Assembly (NCBI GenBank): GCA_003487805.1
Contig: DNNE01000065.1
Location: 58,151-122,150, forward strand
Length of the DNA: 64,000 nt
From: Blastocatellia bacterium
GTDB lineage: Bacteria > Acidobacteriota > Blastocatellia > Pyrinomonadales > Pyrinomonadaceae
Direction of reading: 5' to 3'
The notes beneath the pieces were generated by a model. That model was not told where the DNA came from. It made no database searches and saw only the letters and a list, made by a program, of their open reading frames with translations. A program made the translations under genes and the position numbers. This document shows positions 1 through 8,600 of the stretch, piece after piece. Every line of letters starts with the position of its first letter. The first letter of the stretch is position 1.

Positions 1-813
1 TCGCACAATAACCTGCTGGAAGAGATTGCCAAGTTCCGCGCCGCCCGCCGCCTGTGGGCGCGCATCATGCGCGATCGTTTTCACGCGCGAGATCCGCGCT
101 CGCTCATGCTCCGCTTTCACGCGCAAACCGCAGGCTCGACGCTGACGGCGCAACAACCGGAAGTCAATGTCGTGCGCACGACGATTCAGGCGCTGGCCGC
201 GGTCCTGGGTGGCACACAGTCGCTGCACACGAACGCCATGGATGAAGCACTCGCGTTGCCGACCGAAGATGCTGCGCGCATCGCTCTGCGCACTCAGCAG
301 GTAATCGCTTTCGAATCTGGCGTTGCTGATACGGCAGATCCGTTGGCCGGCTCGTACGCGATCGAAGAACTCACGAGTGAGGTTGAGCGGCGCGTCGTCG
401 ATTATCTCGACAAGATTGATGCGCTGGGTGGCACGCTGCACGCGATCGAAACAGGCTACATCCAGCGAGAGATTCAAAACTCAGCTTATGAATATCAGCG
501 GGCGATCGAGACGAATGATGCAATCATTGTCGGCGTGAATCAGTTTCAGAGTGACGAAGAATCAAAAGTCAAAACTCTGCGCGTCGATCCGGCGATTGAA
601 CAAGAGCAGATCGATCGTCTGCGCGCGGTACGCGACGCCCGCGACGCGGCCGCGACTGAATCTGCTTTAGTGAGATTAGAAGAGGCGGCCCGGGGAACTG
701 AAAATGTCCTGCCGCGAATTCTCGACTGTGTCGATTCGTTCGCTACCGTCGGTGAGATCAGCAATCGTTTACGCACCGTTTGGGGCGAGTATCGCGAAGC
801 CGTTACGGTGTGA
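1..813 (+). CDS. Methylmalonyl-CoA mutase large (catalytic) subunit, 3' part
   Basis: The frame is open from the window edge, so the true start lies upstream; 270 residues are visible. It converts methylmalonyl-CoA to succinyl-CoA in propionate metabolism. The visible part is the end of the TIM-barrel domain, with the conserved stretch [19 protein letters not shown] and the family ending [16 protein letters not shown]. The stop follows directly after the catalytic domain, so the C-terminal cobalamin-binding domain of the one-chain enzyme is absent and must be supplied by a separate small subunit, as in archaeal and some bacterial two-subunit enzymes; none is seen in this window. Family call is firm, the two-subunit reading is inference. 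Confidence 0.93.
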   Translation, partial: SHNNLLEEIAKFRAARRLWARIMRDRFHARDPRSLMLRFHAQTAGSTLTAQQPEVNVVRTTIQALAAVLGGTQSLHTNAMDEALALPTEDAARIALRTQQVIAFESGVADTADPLAGSYAIEELTSEVERRVVDYLDKIDALGGTLHAIETGYIQREIQNSAYEYQRAIETNDAIIVGVNQFQSDEESKVKTLRVDPAIEQEQIDRLRAVRDARDAAATESALVRLEEAARGTENVLPRILDCVDSFATVGEISNRLRTVWGEYREAVTV

Positions 814-870
814 TTTATGCCACAACAATCCTTGACTTACTCGCGTTTCAATTGATGTGTTCTGTCTTAA

Positions 871-1094
871 GCGCCGAAGGCGCTAAATGTAATAGCCCGG
901 GCCAACGGCCCGGGTATCGGAGCCATATTGATTCGGAGCGCTGAAAGCGCGGCATACATGATACAAGCTCAAAGTATTCCGCGAATACGTTCTCGAAAAG
1001 GCCATTCCATTTCGCGCTTTCAGCGCTCTATTCGTCTCGGCCTCTGCCACCCGGCCCGCTGGGCCGGGCTTTTACATTTAACGCCTTCAGCGCC
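871..1094. repeat. Long imperfect inverted repeat with nested palindromes
   Basis: This fills the gene-free stretch 814-1148. The left arm (about 871-952) and the right arm (about 1012-1094) are imperfect reverse complements over some 80 bases with a spacer of about 59. Each arm holds small palindromes of its own: GCGCCGAAGGCGC type, a CCCGGGCC/GGCCCGGG type and a GCGCTGAAAGCGC type. The transcript could fold into one long branched hairpin. Its layout resembles REP/BIME-like or MITE-like non-coding elements; no transposase is nearby. Confidence 0.85.
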
Positions 1095-1148
1095 GCTCAA
1101 CGATGTGTGCAATTAGCATCATTAGATGAGTTGTTGTTGCCGTAAGCT

Positions 1149-1877
1149 ATGACCTCGATCAATTTCTTTATGTCACCCGTGCTGCTGTTCTTCGCGCCCA
1201 CTCGCGACACGAGTTTGGACTTTCCATTACTATTTTTGCCGGTTGCCATCGGCATCACCATAGCGGTCCTGTTGATACTCTACCGGCGAAAGCAGGCGCG
1301 AGCGCGAACGCAAATTATGAAAACGGCAGCGGCGCAATTGGGCTGGACGTTCAGTGCTAAAGCTCCCTGGAATTATATTCCCGGACTTGATCGCTTCACC
1401 CTCTTCGGCCAGGGGCACAACAAAGAAATCAGGAACATAATGTATGGCGAAGCCAGTGGAATTAAGACCGCGGTGTTCGATTACTTTTACATCACCGGCT
1501 CTGGCAGAAGCGCTGCGAGGCATTATCAAACAGTCGTATATCTCGAGCCCGCAAATCTGGCGCTGCCATATTTTTCTCTGCGGCCCGAAGGGTTGATGTC
1601 GAAAGTCCTCTCGGCGTTTGGCTATCAGGACATCGATTTTGGACAGCGGCCGGAGTTTTCGCGGCAATACATCCTGCGCGGTCAGGACGAGCCGGCGATT
1701 CGCCAAACTTTTAATGACGCCGTGCTTTCTTTTTACGAAAGTTATCCCGGCACCTGCACCGATGTCGGAGGGAATCAACTGTTTCTGTTTCGCGTCGGCT
1801 ACGAATTTCAACCACAGGAAATTCAGTCGTACATAGGCCTGGCGCTTCAGGTCGCAAAACTGCTACGACCTTACTAG
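1149..1877 (+). CDS. Hypothetical protein with one N-terminal membrane helix
   Basis: A 242-residue protein I do not recognise. A hydrophobic segment at about residues 25-45 (FPLLFLPVAIGITIAVLLIL) is followed by a basic stretch (YRRKQARARTQ), which by the positive-inside rule puts the remaining 195 residues in the cytoplasm. The soluble part begins AAAQLGWTF and has a mixed alpha/beta look without obvious catalytic motifs. No clear ribosome binding site precedes the ATG. It lies 16 bases before the deacetylase gene on the same strand, so the two may be cotranscribed. Confidence 0.7.
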   Translation: MTSINFFMSPVLLFFAPTRDTSLDFPLLFLPVAIGITIAVLLILYRRKQARARTQIMKTAAAQLGWTFSAKAPWNYIPGLDRFTLFGQGHNKEIRNIMYGEASGIKTAVFDYFYITGSGRSAARHYQTVVYLEPANLALPYFSLRPEGLMSKVLSAFGYQDIDFGQRPEFSRQYILRGQDEPAIRQTFNDAVLSFYESYPGTCTDVGGNQLFLFRVGYEFQPQEIQSYIGLALQVAKLLRPY

Positions 1878-1893
1878 CTTAAGGAGTCTCAAT

Positions 1894-2829
1894 ATGAATC
1901 GACGAGATTTTGTCGGGATTGCCGCCGCGTCGGCAGTGGCGCTTGGTCTAAAACGGCAAGGATTTGCGAAGAATTCGGCGGCGCCGCAGTTCGCTATCAC
2001 GATGGATGACTTTAATTGGCGGAATGCCGTACACCTCACCGCCGAAGAACGCAATCGGGCGATTCTCGACACCCTGGCAGCAAACAGAGTGAAAGCAGCG
2101 CTCTTTGTGATAGGCCGAAACGCTGATGCTCAGGAGGGCATGACGTTGCTGCGAAAGTGGGACCAGGCCGGACACTTGATCGGGAATCACACCTACTCGC
2201 ACCGCTCACTTAATTCGGACATCACGGCTGCGGAATACGAAAACGACATCTTGCGCGCTGAGATAATTCTCATCGGCTCCAATGGTTTTCGCAAGCTGTT
2301 TCGTTATCCAATGTTGAAGGAAGGCGACACGGCCGCAAAACGAGATCACGTGCGCGCCTTTCTCAAGAGTCATGGCTATCGCATAGGTCATGTGACGATC
2401 GATAACTCTGATTGGATCGTTGATTCGAGATTGAGCGCGCGTTTGGAAAAAGATCCGAAGGCTGACGTCAAACCGTATCGCGATTTTTATCTCGAGCACA
2501 TGTGGGACCGTGCGCAGTATTACGATTCGCTAGCGACGAAGGTAACCGGCCGCCCGGTGAAGCATACCGTCCTGATGCACTTCAATCTGCTGAATGGATT
2601 GTTCCTCGGCGATCTGATCGAGATGTTCAAGGGCAAAGGGTGGCAACTGATCGGCGCCGAAGAAGCCTTCACTGATCCAATCTTCCGCGCTGAACCGAAT
2701 ACACTTCCGGCGGGCGAGAGCATCGTCTGGTCGCTGGCGAAAGAGAAGGGAACGATTGCCAAGTCGTTGCGTTACCCGGCGGAAGATGGTGACTACGAAA
2801 CCGCGCGGATGAATAAGCTGGGATTGTGA
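1894..2829 (+). CDS. Polysaccharide deacetylase (NodB-like), Tat-exported
   Basis: A 311-residue NodB-homology protein, predicted to remove acetyl or similar groups from an envelope or external polysaccharide. The N-terminus MNRRDFVGIAAASAVALGL looks like a twin-arginine-type signal, so it should act in the periplasm. Family motifs in order: the Asp pair in TMDDF (residues 38-39), the metal-binding His pair in GNHTYSHRSLN (H99, H103), and FRYPML, the usual third motif. The metal triad is therefore complete. An AAGGAG ribosome binding site stands 7 bases before the ATG. The substrate cannot be told from sequence. Confidence 0.85.
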   Translation: MNRRDFVGIAAASAVALGLKRQGFAKNSAAPQFAITMDDFNWRNAVHLTAEERNRAILDTLAANRVKAALFVIGRNADAQEGMTLLRKWDQAGHLIGNHTYSHRSLNSDITAAEYENDILRAEIILIGSNGFRKLFRYPMLKEGDTAAKRDHVRAFLKSHGYRIGHVTIDNSDWIVDSRLSARLEKDPKADVKPYRDFYLEHMWDRAQYYDSLATKVTGRPVKHTVLMHFNLLNGLFLGDLIEMFKGKGWQLIGAEEAFTDPIFRAEPNTLPAGESIVWSLAKEKGTIAKSLRYPAEDGDYETARMNKLGL

Positions 2830-2886
2830 GAATGTCGAAAGGCGCGAGCGACATTGAGTACTCGCCAACGTTTGATTCAATTCTTC

Positions 2887-2991
2887 GCGGCGACGAGTCG
2901 CCGCAACTCCAACAAGCGCCATCATTTTGGAGTGCGGTAACTTGTTACCGCTTTCGTTTACGAGGTAAGAAAAGCGGCGACGAGTCGCCGC
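2887..2991. repeat. Paired palindromic intergenic repeat
   Basis: Two identical 18-base near-perfect palindromes, GCGGCGACGAGTCGCCGC, lie at 2887-2904 and 2974-2991. They are linked by partly complementary sequence (ACTCCAA ... TTTTGGAGT) and a third small palindrome GGTAACTTGTTACC. Together they could form a branched structure 3' of the deacetylase gene. No coding function is supported in 2830-3069. Confidence 0.85.
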
Positions 2992-3069
2992 ACTCCATAC
3001 CACTACTCACCGCTTCCCCTACGGTACTGACTCCATCACGTCAACGATAACTTAAGACACTACCTGAGT

Positions 3070-3396
3070 TCAGAAGAACCGCCGGCCGTTTCGCAGGAGA
3101 AATCCGAGAAACAATCCCGCGGCCGCCGAGATCAAAATTGCCTGTCCCGGTTTTCGTCGCGCATAGTCTTTTGCTTCATCGGCAATCTCATTTAAGTTCT
3201 TTCCCTGCAAGTCCTTGAACTTATCGCCGAGTACTCCGGCCTTCTCTTCAATGTAATCACTTGCGCGCGATGCCGCGTCCGCAATTTTTCTGCCGTATTC
3301 GTTTGCCGTATCTGAAAATTCTGACATTCTGGTTTCACTCCCGAGAATCATTGATTGATTGGATTCGTTCTGGTTGTTACCCGTGACTGTATGCAT
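3070..3396 (-). CDS. DUF883-like membrane-anchored helical protein
   Basis: A 108-residue protein with a charged helical middle (about residues 25-80) and a C-terminal hairpin-like membrane anchor, RRKPGQAILISAAAGLFLGF followed by LLRNGRRFF. This resembles the ElaB/YqjD/DUF883 group, small inner-membrane proteins some of which hold ribosomes at the membrane in stationary phase. Two starts are plausible: ATG at 3396 with GGGAG 5 bases upstream, or ATG at 3327 (MSEFSDTANEYG) with GGGAG about 10 bases upstream, giving 85 residues; the domain begins only after the second. Function is inferred from architecture. Confidence 0.7.
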   Translation of the reverse strand: MHTVTGNNQNESNQSMILGSETRMSEFSDTANEYGRKIADAASRASDYIEEKAGVLGDKFKDLQGKNLNEIADEAKDYARRKPGQAILISAAAGLFLGFLLRNGRRFF

Positions 3397-3488
3397 GATT
3401 ACTCCCTTTTTGTGCGCGAACAGTTTCTATACGACAGAAACCCGCGACTGGTTGCGGAAAACTCAACCACGTCGAGGCTGTTGAGAAA

Positions 3489-3532
3489 GACAACTCACGC
3501 CAAGGCGCAAAGCCGCAAAGAAAAACCGCAAA
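3489..3532. repeat. Short A-rich direct repeat
   Basis: A run of variants of GCGCAAAG / CCGCAAAG (ACGCCAAGGCGCAAAGCCGC followed by further CGCAAAG copies) lies between the DUF883-like gene and tetR. It is non-coding and of the simple intergenic repeat kind common in such genomes. Confidence 0.45.
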
Positions 3533-3560
3533 GTAAGACAAGGGACCGTCTTTGGCGGTC

Positions 3561-3601
3561 TTGACTTTGAGCTGGGATCGATGGTAAGTAAGCACTTACT
3601 T
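3561..3601 (+). promoter_or_regulatory. Promoter and TetR-type operator of the efflux operon
   Basis: A -35-like TTGACT (3561-3566) is followed 19 bases later by an inverted repeat, AAGTAAG-CA-CTTACTT (3586-3601), with perfect 7-base arms. It sits where the -10 region would be. Size and symmetry fit a TetR-family operator, and its place just ahead of the tetR gene suggests autorepression of the whole operon. Confidence 0.65.
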
Positions 3602-3667
3602 CAGAGGTCTCAGATTTCATTGCAACCACAAAAAAGAGTTCCGGCGAATGGCGCTAACGGCGCGCGC

Positions 3668-4330
3668 ATGACGGGCGAAAACAGGCGCCTGCAAATACTG
3701 CGCGTCGCGATGCGTCTGTTTTCACAGCGCGGCTTTCGCGGCACGACCACCAAAGAAATCGCGCTCGCCGCCGGTGTGTCTGAAGCGATGGTCTTCCGTC
3801 ACTTTGCGACCAAGGAAGAGCTTTACAGCGCCATCCTCGATCACAAAGCCTGCGTTCACGAGACCATGGATCCGTTACAGGTCGTAGCCGACGCGGTGGC
3901 GGCCAGGGACGACAGTGCGGTGTTTGAAGGCTTAGCGTTGGACGCGCTCAATCAACATGATTGCGATCCGGAGTTCCATCGCCTGCTGTTGCATTCAGCC
4001 CTCGAAGAGCACGAACTGGCGCACATGTTCTGGGAGAAGTTCGTCAAGCGCGTGTATCGCACGCTGCGGAACTATATTCGCGAGCGTCAGCGCGAAGGCG
4101 CGATGAAAAACATCGAGCCGCTCGTCGTCGTGCGCGCTTTCGTCGGGATGATCATTCATCATTCACTTAACAACAATCTTTGGGATCGCCAACAGCAGTT
4201 GTTGAAGATCTCGAATCAAGCCGCCGCGCGCGAGTTCACAAACATTCTGTTGCACGGCGTCTCGGTCGAACCGCGCAAGGTTGGCGGTCCCCGCAAAGTA
4301 ACTCAACGCAGAAAGCGATCGAACAAATGA
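3668..4330 (+). CDS. TetR/AcrR-family transcriptional repressor
   Basis: The helix-turn-helix domain is clear: ENRRLQILRVAMRLFSQRGF then TTTKEIALAAGVSEAMVFRH, followed by an all-helical ligand-binding part. The frame is open back to an ATG at 3581, but the operator at 3586-3601 lies inside that extension, so I prefer ATG 3668 (220 residues); a TTG at 3620 is also possible. The stop overlaps the start of the adaptor gene (ATGA, 4327-4330), so the regulator is the first gene of the efflux operon. It most likely represses the operon and is released by a substrate of the pump. The ligand is unknown. Confidence 0.88.
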   Translation: MTGENRRLQILRVAMRLFSQRGFRGTTTKEIALAAGVSEAMVFRHFATKEELYSAILDHKACVHETMDPLQVVADAVAARDDSAVFEGLALDALNQHDCDPEFHRLLLHSALEEHELAHMFWEKFVKRVYRTLRNYIRERQREGAMKNIEPLVVVRAFVGMIIHHSLNNNLWDRQQQLLKISNQAAAREFTNILLHGVSVEPRKVGGPRKVTQRRKRSNK

Positions 4331-5583
4331 CGCGTTCACAATTCCTCAAATTAGTTGTCGTGCTTTCATTGGCGGCCGTCGCCGCCGGTGTTTTGTCGGC
4401 ATGCAAGCGGTCGAACGGTCAAACCAACGCTTCGGCTTCCGCGAGTCCGACTCCTCCGGTCGTCGAAGTGAGCACCACGGCCGCGGTCATGCGGCAGCTG
4501 CCGCAGTATTTCGAAGCGACGGGCAGCCTGGCCGCGAATCAACAGACCGATGTTGCCCCGGAGACTTCAGGCAAAGTGGCCGCGGTCGGTGTTGACATCG
4601 GCAGTTCCGTCAGGCGCGGTCAGATGCTGGTCAGACTCGAAGACGCTGACTTCAAAGACAGGGCGCAGCAGGCCCAGGCTCAGTTGGACCAGGCGAAAGC
4701 AACCCTCGATCAGAATCGGGCAAAGATTGGACTGCGACCGGGGCAGAAATTCTCGCCGGAAAATGTTCCGGAAGTTCGGGCTGCCCGCGCGGCGTTGGAT
4801 CTCGCTGACAAGAATCTGCGGCGTTACGAGAAGCTGGTTGAGAGTGGAGACATTTCGCGCGCCACCTTTGATCAGCAGCTGTCCCAGCGCGATCAAGCGG
4901 CCGAACAATATCAGACCTTGATTCATCAGGCGCAACAGAATTTCGCGACGGTAGCAAATTCGCAGGCAGCCGTTGAAATGGCGCAATCGCAGTTATCGCT
5001 GGCGAAACGAAACCTGACCTACACGACAGTTTCAGCGCCGATGGCCGGCTATGTTTTGGATCGGCCCGCCGACATCGGCGAATACATTTCGCCCCAGCAG
5101 AAGGTCGCGACAATCGTCAGTCTGAATCCGCTGCGCGCTCGCATCGATATACCCGAGCAGGCCATACCTCAGATACACCAGGGCGAAAGTGTCTCGGTAA
5201 GCGTGTCGGCTTATCCGGATCGAAATTTCTCAGGCCGGGTCGCGCGCGTGTCGCCGAGCGTGACTGCGACGTCGCGCACGCTGACTGTCGAAGCTGATGT
5301 CGATAATCCGAATGCCGAACTGAAGCCGGGACAATTCGCGACGATTCGCATTCTGCTGCCGCACAACGCGCCCGCGGTGCTGGTGCCGCAACGGGCCCTG
5401 CGAACGATTTCGGGTGCGACCTACGTGTTCGTGATCAAGAACGGTTTCGCGCAACAGCGGCTGGTGCAGAGCGGACAAACCGAAGGCGATCTGGTGGAGT
5501 TGAAAAGCGGCGTGGCGGCGGATGAAATCGTTGCCATCAGCAACGTGGATCAGTTGAGCGATGGGGCAGCGGTAAGGCAATAG
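4327..5583 (+). CDS. RND efflux periplasmic adaptor lipoprotein (MFP)
   Basis: A 418-residue membrane fusion protein that links the inner-membrane pump to the outer-membrane channel. The N-terminus is a lipoprotein signal with lipobox LSAC (Cys26). Then come a lipoyl half (PETSGKVAAVGVDIGSSVRR), a long alpha-hairpin rich in Gln and Ala (about residues 105-220), the second lipoyl half (YTTVSAPMAGYVLDRPADIG), a beta-barrel (GRVARVSPSVTATSRTLTVE) and a membrane-proximal domain. The start at 4327 overlaps the tetR stop (ATGA), implying translational coupling, and places the lipobox correctly; the frame is also open upstream to 4180. Confidence 0.93.
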   Translation: MTRSQFLKLVVVLSLAAVAAGVLSACKRSNGQTNASASASPTPPVVEVSTTAAVMRQLPQYFEATGSLAANQQTDVAPETSGKVAAVGVDIGSSVRRGQMLVRLEDADFKDRAQQAQAQLDQAKATLDQNRAKIGLRPGQKFSPENVPEVRAARAALDLADKNLRRYEKLVESGDISRATFDQQLSQRDQAAEQYQTLIHQAQQNFATVANSQAAVEMAQSQLSLAKRNLTYTTVSAPMAGYVLDRPADIGEYISPQQKVATIVSLNPLRARIDIPEQAIPQIHQGESVSVSVSAYPDRNFSGRVARVSPSVTATSRTLTVEADVDNPNAELKPGQFATIRILLPHNAPAVLVPQRALRTISGATYVFVIKNGFAQQRLVQSGQTEGDLVELKSGVAADEIVAISNVDQLSDGAAVRQ

Positions 5584-5584
5584 G

Positions 5585-5683
5585 TGTCAGAAGTCAGTAG
5601 TCAGAAGTCAGAAGTCAGTAGTCAGTAGATCAGGTACCACGGTGATTTGATTAACAACTGACTACGAACTACTGACAACTGAC
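5585..5683. repeat. Tandem GTCAG repeat with inverted partner
   Basis: Between adaptor and pump, about 5586-5629 is a tandem array of GTCAGAA / GTCAGTA units, and 5657-5683 (CTGACTACGAACTACTGACA) is an inverted partner. The RNA could form a hairpin inside the operon that might tune expression of the pump relative to the adaptor. Confidence 0.75.
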
Positions 5684-5695
5684 GGGGTTTTCAAA

Positions 5696-8600
5696 ATGCA
5701 AAAACTTGCTGAAATTTGTGTGCGGCGGCCGGTGTTCGCCACGATGCTCATCCTGAGCATCACGGTCGTCGGTTTGTTCTCGTTTCGATCGCTCGGCGTG
5801 GATCTCTTTCCCAAGATCGATCTGCCGACGATCACGGTCACCGTGGTGAATCCGGGCGCATCGCCGCAGGAGATCGAGACTGAGATCACCGATAAAGTCG
5901 AAGGCGCCGTCAACACCATCAGCGGCATTGATGAGCTGCGCTCGACTTCGGTGGAAGGCGTCTCGCAGGTATTCATTAACTTCGTTCTGGAAAAAAACGC
6001 CGACGTGGCCGCGGAAGAGGTTCGCAATAAGGTCGATCTAATCGTCAACGATCTGCCGGAAACTGCCGAAGTTCCGATTGTGCAGAAACTCGACACCGAC
6101 GCGACTCCCGTTTTGCGAATAGCGGTGTCGGCGCCGCGCAGTCTGCGCGAAGTTACTGACATTGCCGACAAACAAATCAAGCGGCTGATCGAGCCGCTCA
6201 ATGGTGTCGGCAACGTCGAGATCGTAGGCGGCCGCCAGCGCGAGATTGAGATTTGGGTCGATCCCGACAAGATGCGCGCCTTCAATGTGTCAGCGGCGGA
6301 TGTCGCGACTGCGGTGAAGTTGCAGAACATGGAATTACCCGGCGGCCGCGTCGAAGAAGGACAACGCGAACTCACCGTGCGCACGATGGGCCGCATTCCG
6401 GATCCCGCGCAATTCAATAATCTGGTTGTCGCCAACCGCGGAACTTATTCGGTGAAGCTGAGCGACATCGGTTACGTCGAAGACGGCGCCGAAGAGCAAC
6501 GCACTGAAGCGCGACTCAATGGTCAGCCCGCGGTGACGCTCGTGGTTTCGAAGCAGTCGGGCCAGAACACGGTGGCCGTCGCGGATGCGGTGAAAGAACG
6601 GCTCGCGGAAATTCAACCGACGCTGCCCCCTGGGGTGAAGACCCAGTTGGTTGGCGACCAGACGATCTTTATCAAAGCCGCCCTGCACGCGATCAATCTG
6701 CACCTCGTCGAGGGTAGCATTCTCGCGGCCATCGTGGTTTTCGTGTTTCTCTGGAACTTCCGCGCGACGTTCATCGCGGCAATCGCGATTCCGACTTCGA
6801 TCATCGCCACGTTCGGATTGATGGCGGCGATGGGTTTTACGCTCAACCAGATCACGATGCTCGCGTTGACTCTGATGGTCGGCATTGTGATTGACGATGC
6901 GGTGGTGGTGCTGGAAAACATCTTTCGCTTCATCGAAGAAAAGGGCGTGCCGCCATTCCAGGCAGCCATCGAAGGCACGCGCGAAATCGGCATGGCGGTT
7001 ACAGCGACGACGCTGTCACTGCTGGCTGTTTTTCTGCCGGTCGGCTTTATGGCGGGCATCGTCGGACGCTTCATGTCTTCGTTTGGATTTACCTCTTCGT
7101 TCGCAATAGCGGTTTCTTTGATCGTGTCGTTCACGCTGACGCCGATGCTGGCGGCGCGCATGATCAAAAGAAAGAAATCCGGTGTCAGTACCGGGAGCGG
7201 TAGCGACCGGGTAAAGGCGGCCCACTCGACGGAGCCTCGCACGTCACTCGCTGAATTCAAAGACAAGTACGATCAGGCAAGCTCGAAACAATCGCGATTC
7301 TACCGACCCATCGATCGCACTTATACGTGGATGCTCAAGTGGTCAATGGGCCATCGCTGGGCCATCGTTTTATTGTCACTGCTGGTGATCATCAGTACGG
7401 TGCCGCTGTTCATGTTAGTCGGCAAGAACTTCCTGCCGGTGGACGATCAGGCGCAGTTCGAAATCAACGTGCGCTTGCCCGAAGGATCAACCCTTGCTAC
7501 CACTTCAGCCCTGAGCGAGCGGATGGCGGCAGATATGCGCAAGCTGCCCGGCGTGACCGATACGCTCGTCACTATTGGTAGCGGGCAACAACAGATCGTC
7601 AACCTTGCGAATATTTATATCAAAATGTCCCCAGTCGAAGAGCGTTCCGTATCCCAATCGGATCTGATGCTGCGGGCACGTTCCGAAATTGTCGGAAAAT
7701 ATTTGAAAGAAGTGCCGCAACTTCGGACCAGCGTCAATCCAGTGGCGGCGATTTCCGGAGGTGGGCAACGGAATGCGGACATTAACTTTGTGGTCAGCGG
7801 GCCTGACCTCGACAAGCTGACGAAATATTCTGCCAACCTTCTGGCGAAGTTGAAAACACTTCCCGATGTAGTTGACGTTGATTCCACCTTGATCACCGGA
7901 AAGCCTGAAGTGCGGGTGGTGATCGATCGCGCGCGGGCTGCCGATTTGGGAGTGCGCATTGGCGATGTGGCGCAGGCGCTGAACACGCTGGTTGCCGGAC
8001 AAAAAGTTTCGACCTTCAATGCCGGCACGGATCAATACAACGTACGCGTGCGAGCCGTCGGCGAGTTTCGCGCGAGCGCCGAAGGTCTGAAGCGAATGCT
8101 GGTCGCTTCGCAGAAACTCGGATGGGTGAGTTTGGATAATCTGGTGCGCACCGAAGAAGGCGTTGGCCCATCTTCGATTGATCGATACAACCGGCAGCGG
8201 CAAGTGATGCTGGTCGCGAATACAAAACCCGGCGGTTCGCAGACGGCGGTAATGTCCAAGCTGACCGAATTTGCCAAAGCTGAAAACATGGATAGCTCTT
8301 ATCGAACCTTCCTGGCCGGCCGCACGCGGGAACTTGCCCGCACGGGCCAGTATTTTCTGCTGGCGATCGTCCTGTCATTCGTCTTCATGTACATGGTCCT
8401 GGCGGCGCAGTTCGAATCGTTCATTCACCCGATCACAATCCTGCTGACGTTGCCGCTGGCGATTCCGTTTGGAATTGTTTCTTTACTGGTGACAGGTCAA
8501 ACGGTGAATATTTTTTCGGGACTTGGCTTGTTGCTTTTGTTCGGCGTGGTGAAGAAGAACGCGATCCTTCAGATCGATCACACGAACGGCTTGCGCAAGC

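Noticed and set aside
2826..3050. 74-codon frame after the deacetylase gene
   Set aside because: It is made largely of the GCGGCGACGAGTCGCCGC repeats.
5662..8203. Long antisense frames across the RND gene (5662-6435, 6613-7266, 7505-8203)
   Set aside because: They mirror the codon bias of the strong plus-strand gene, have no start signals and no recognisable domains.
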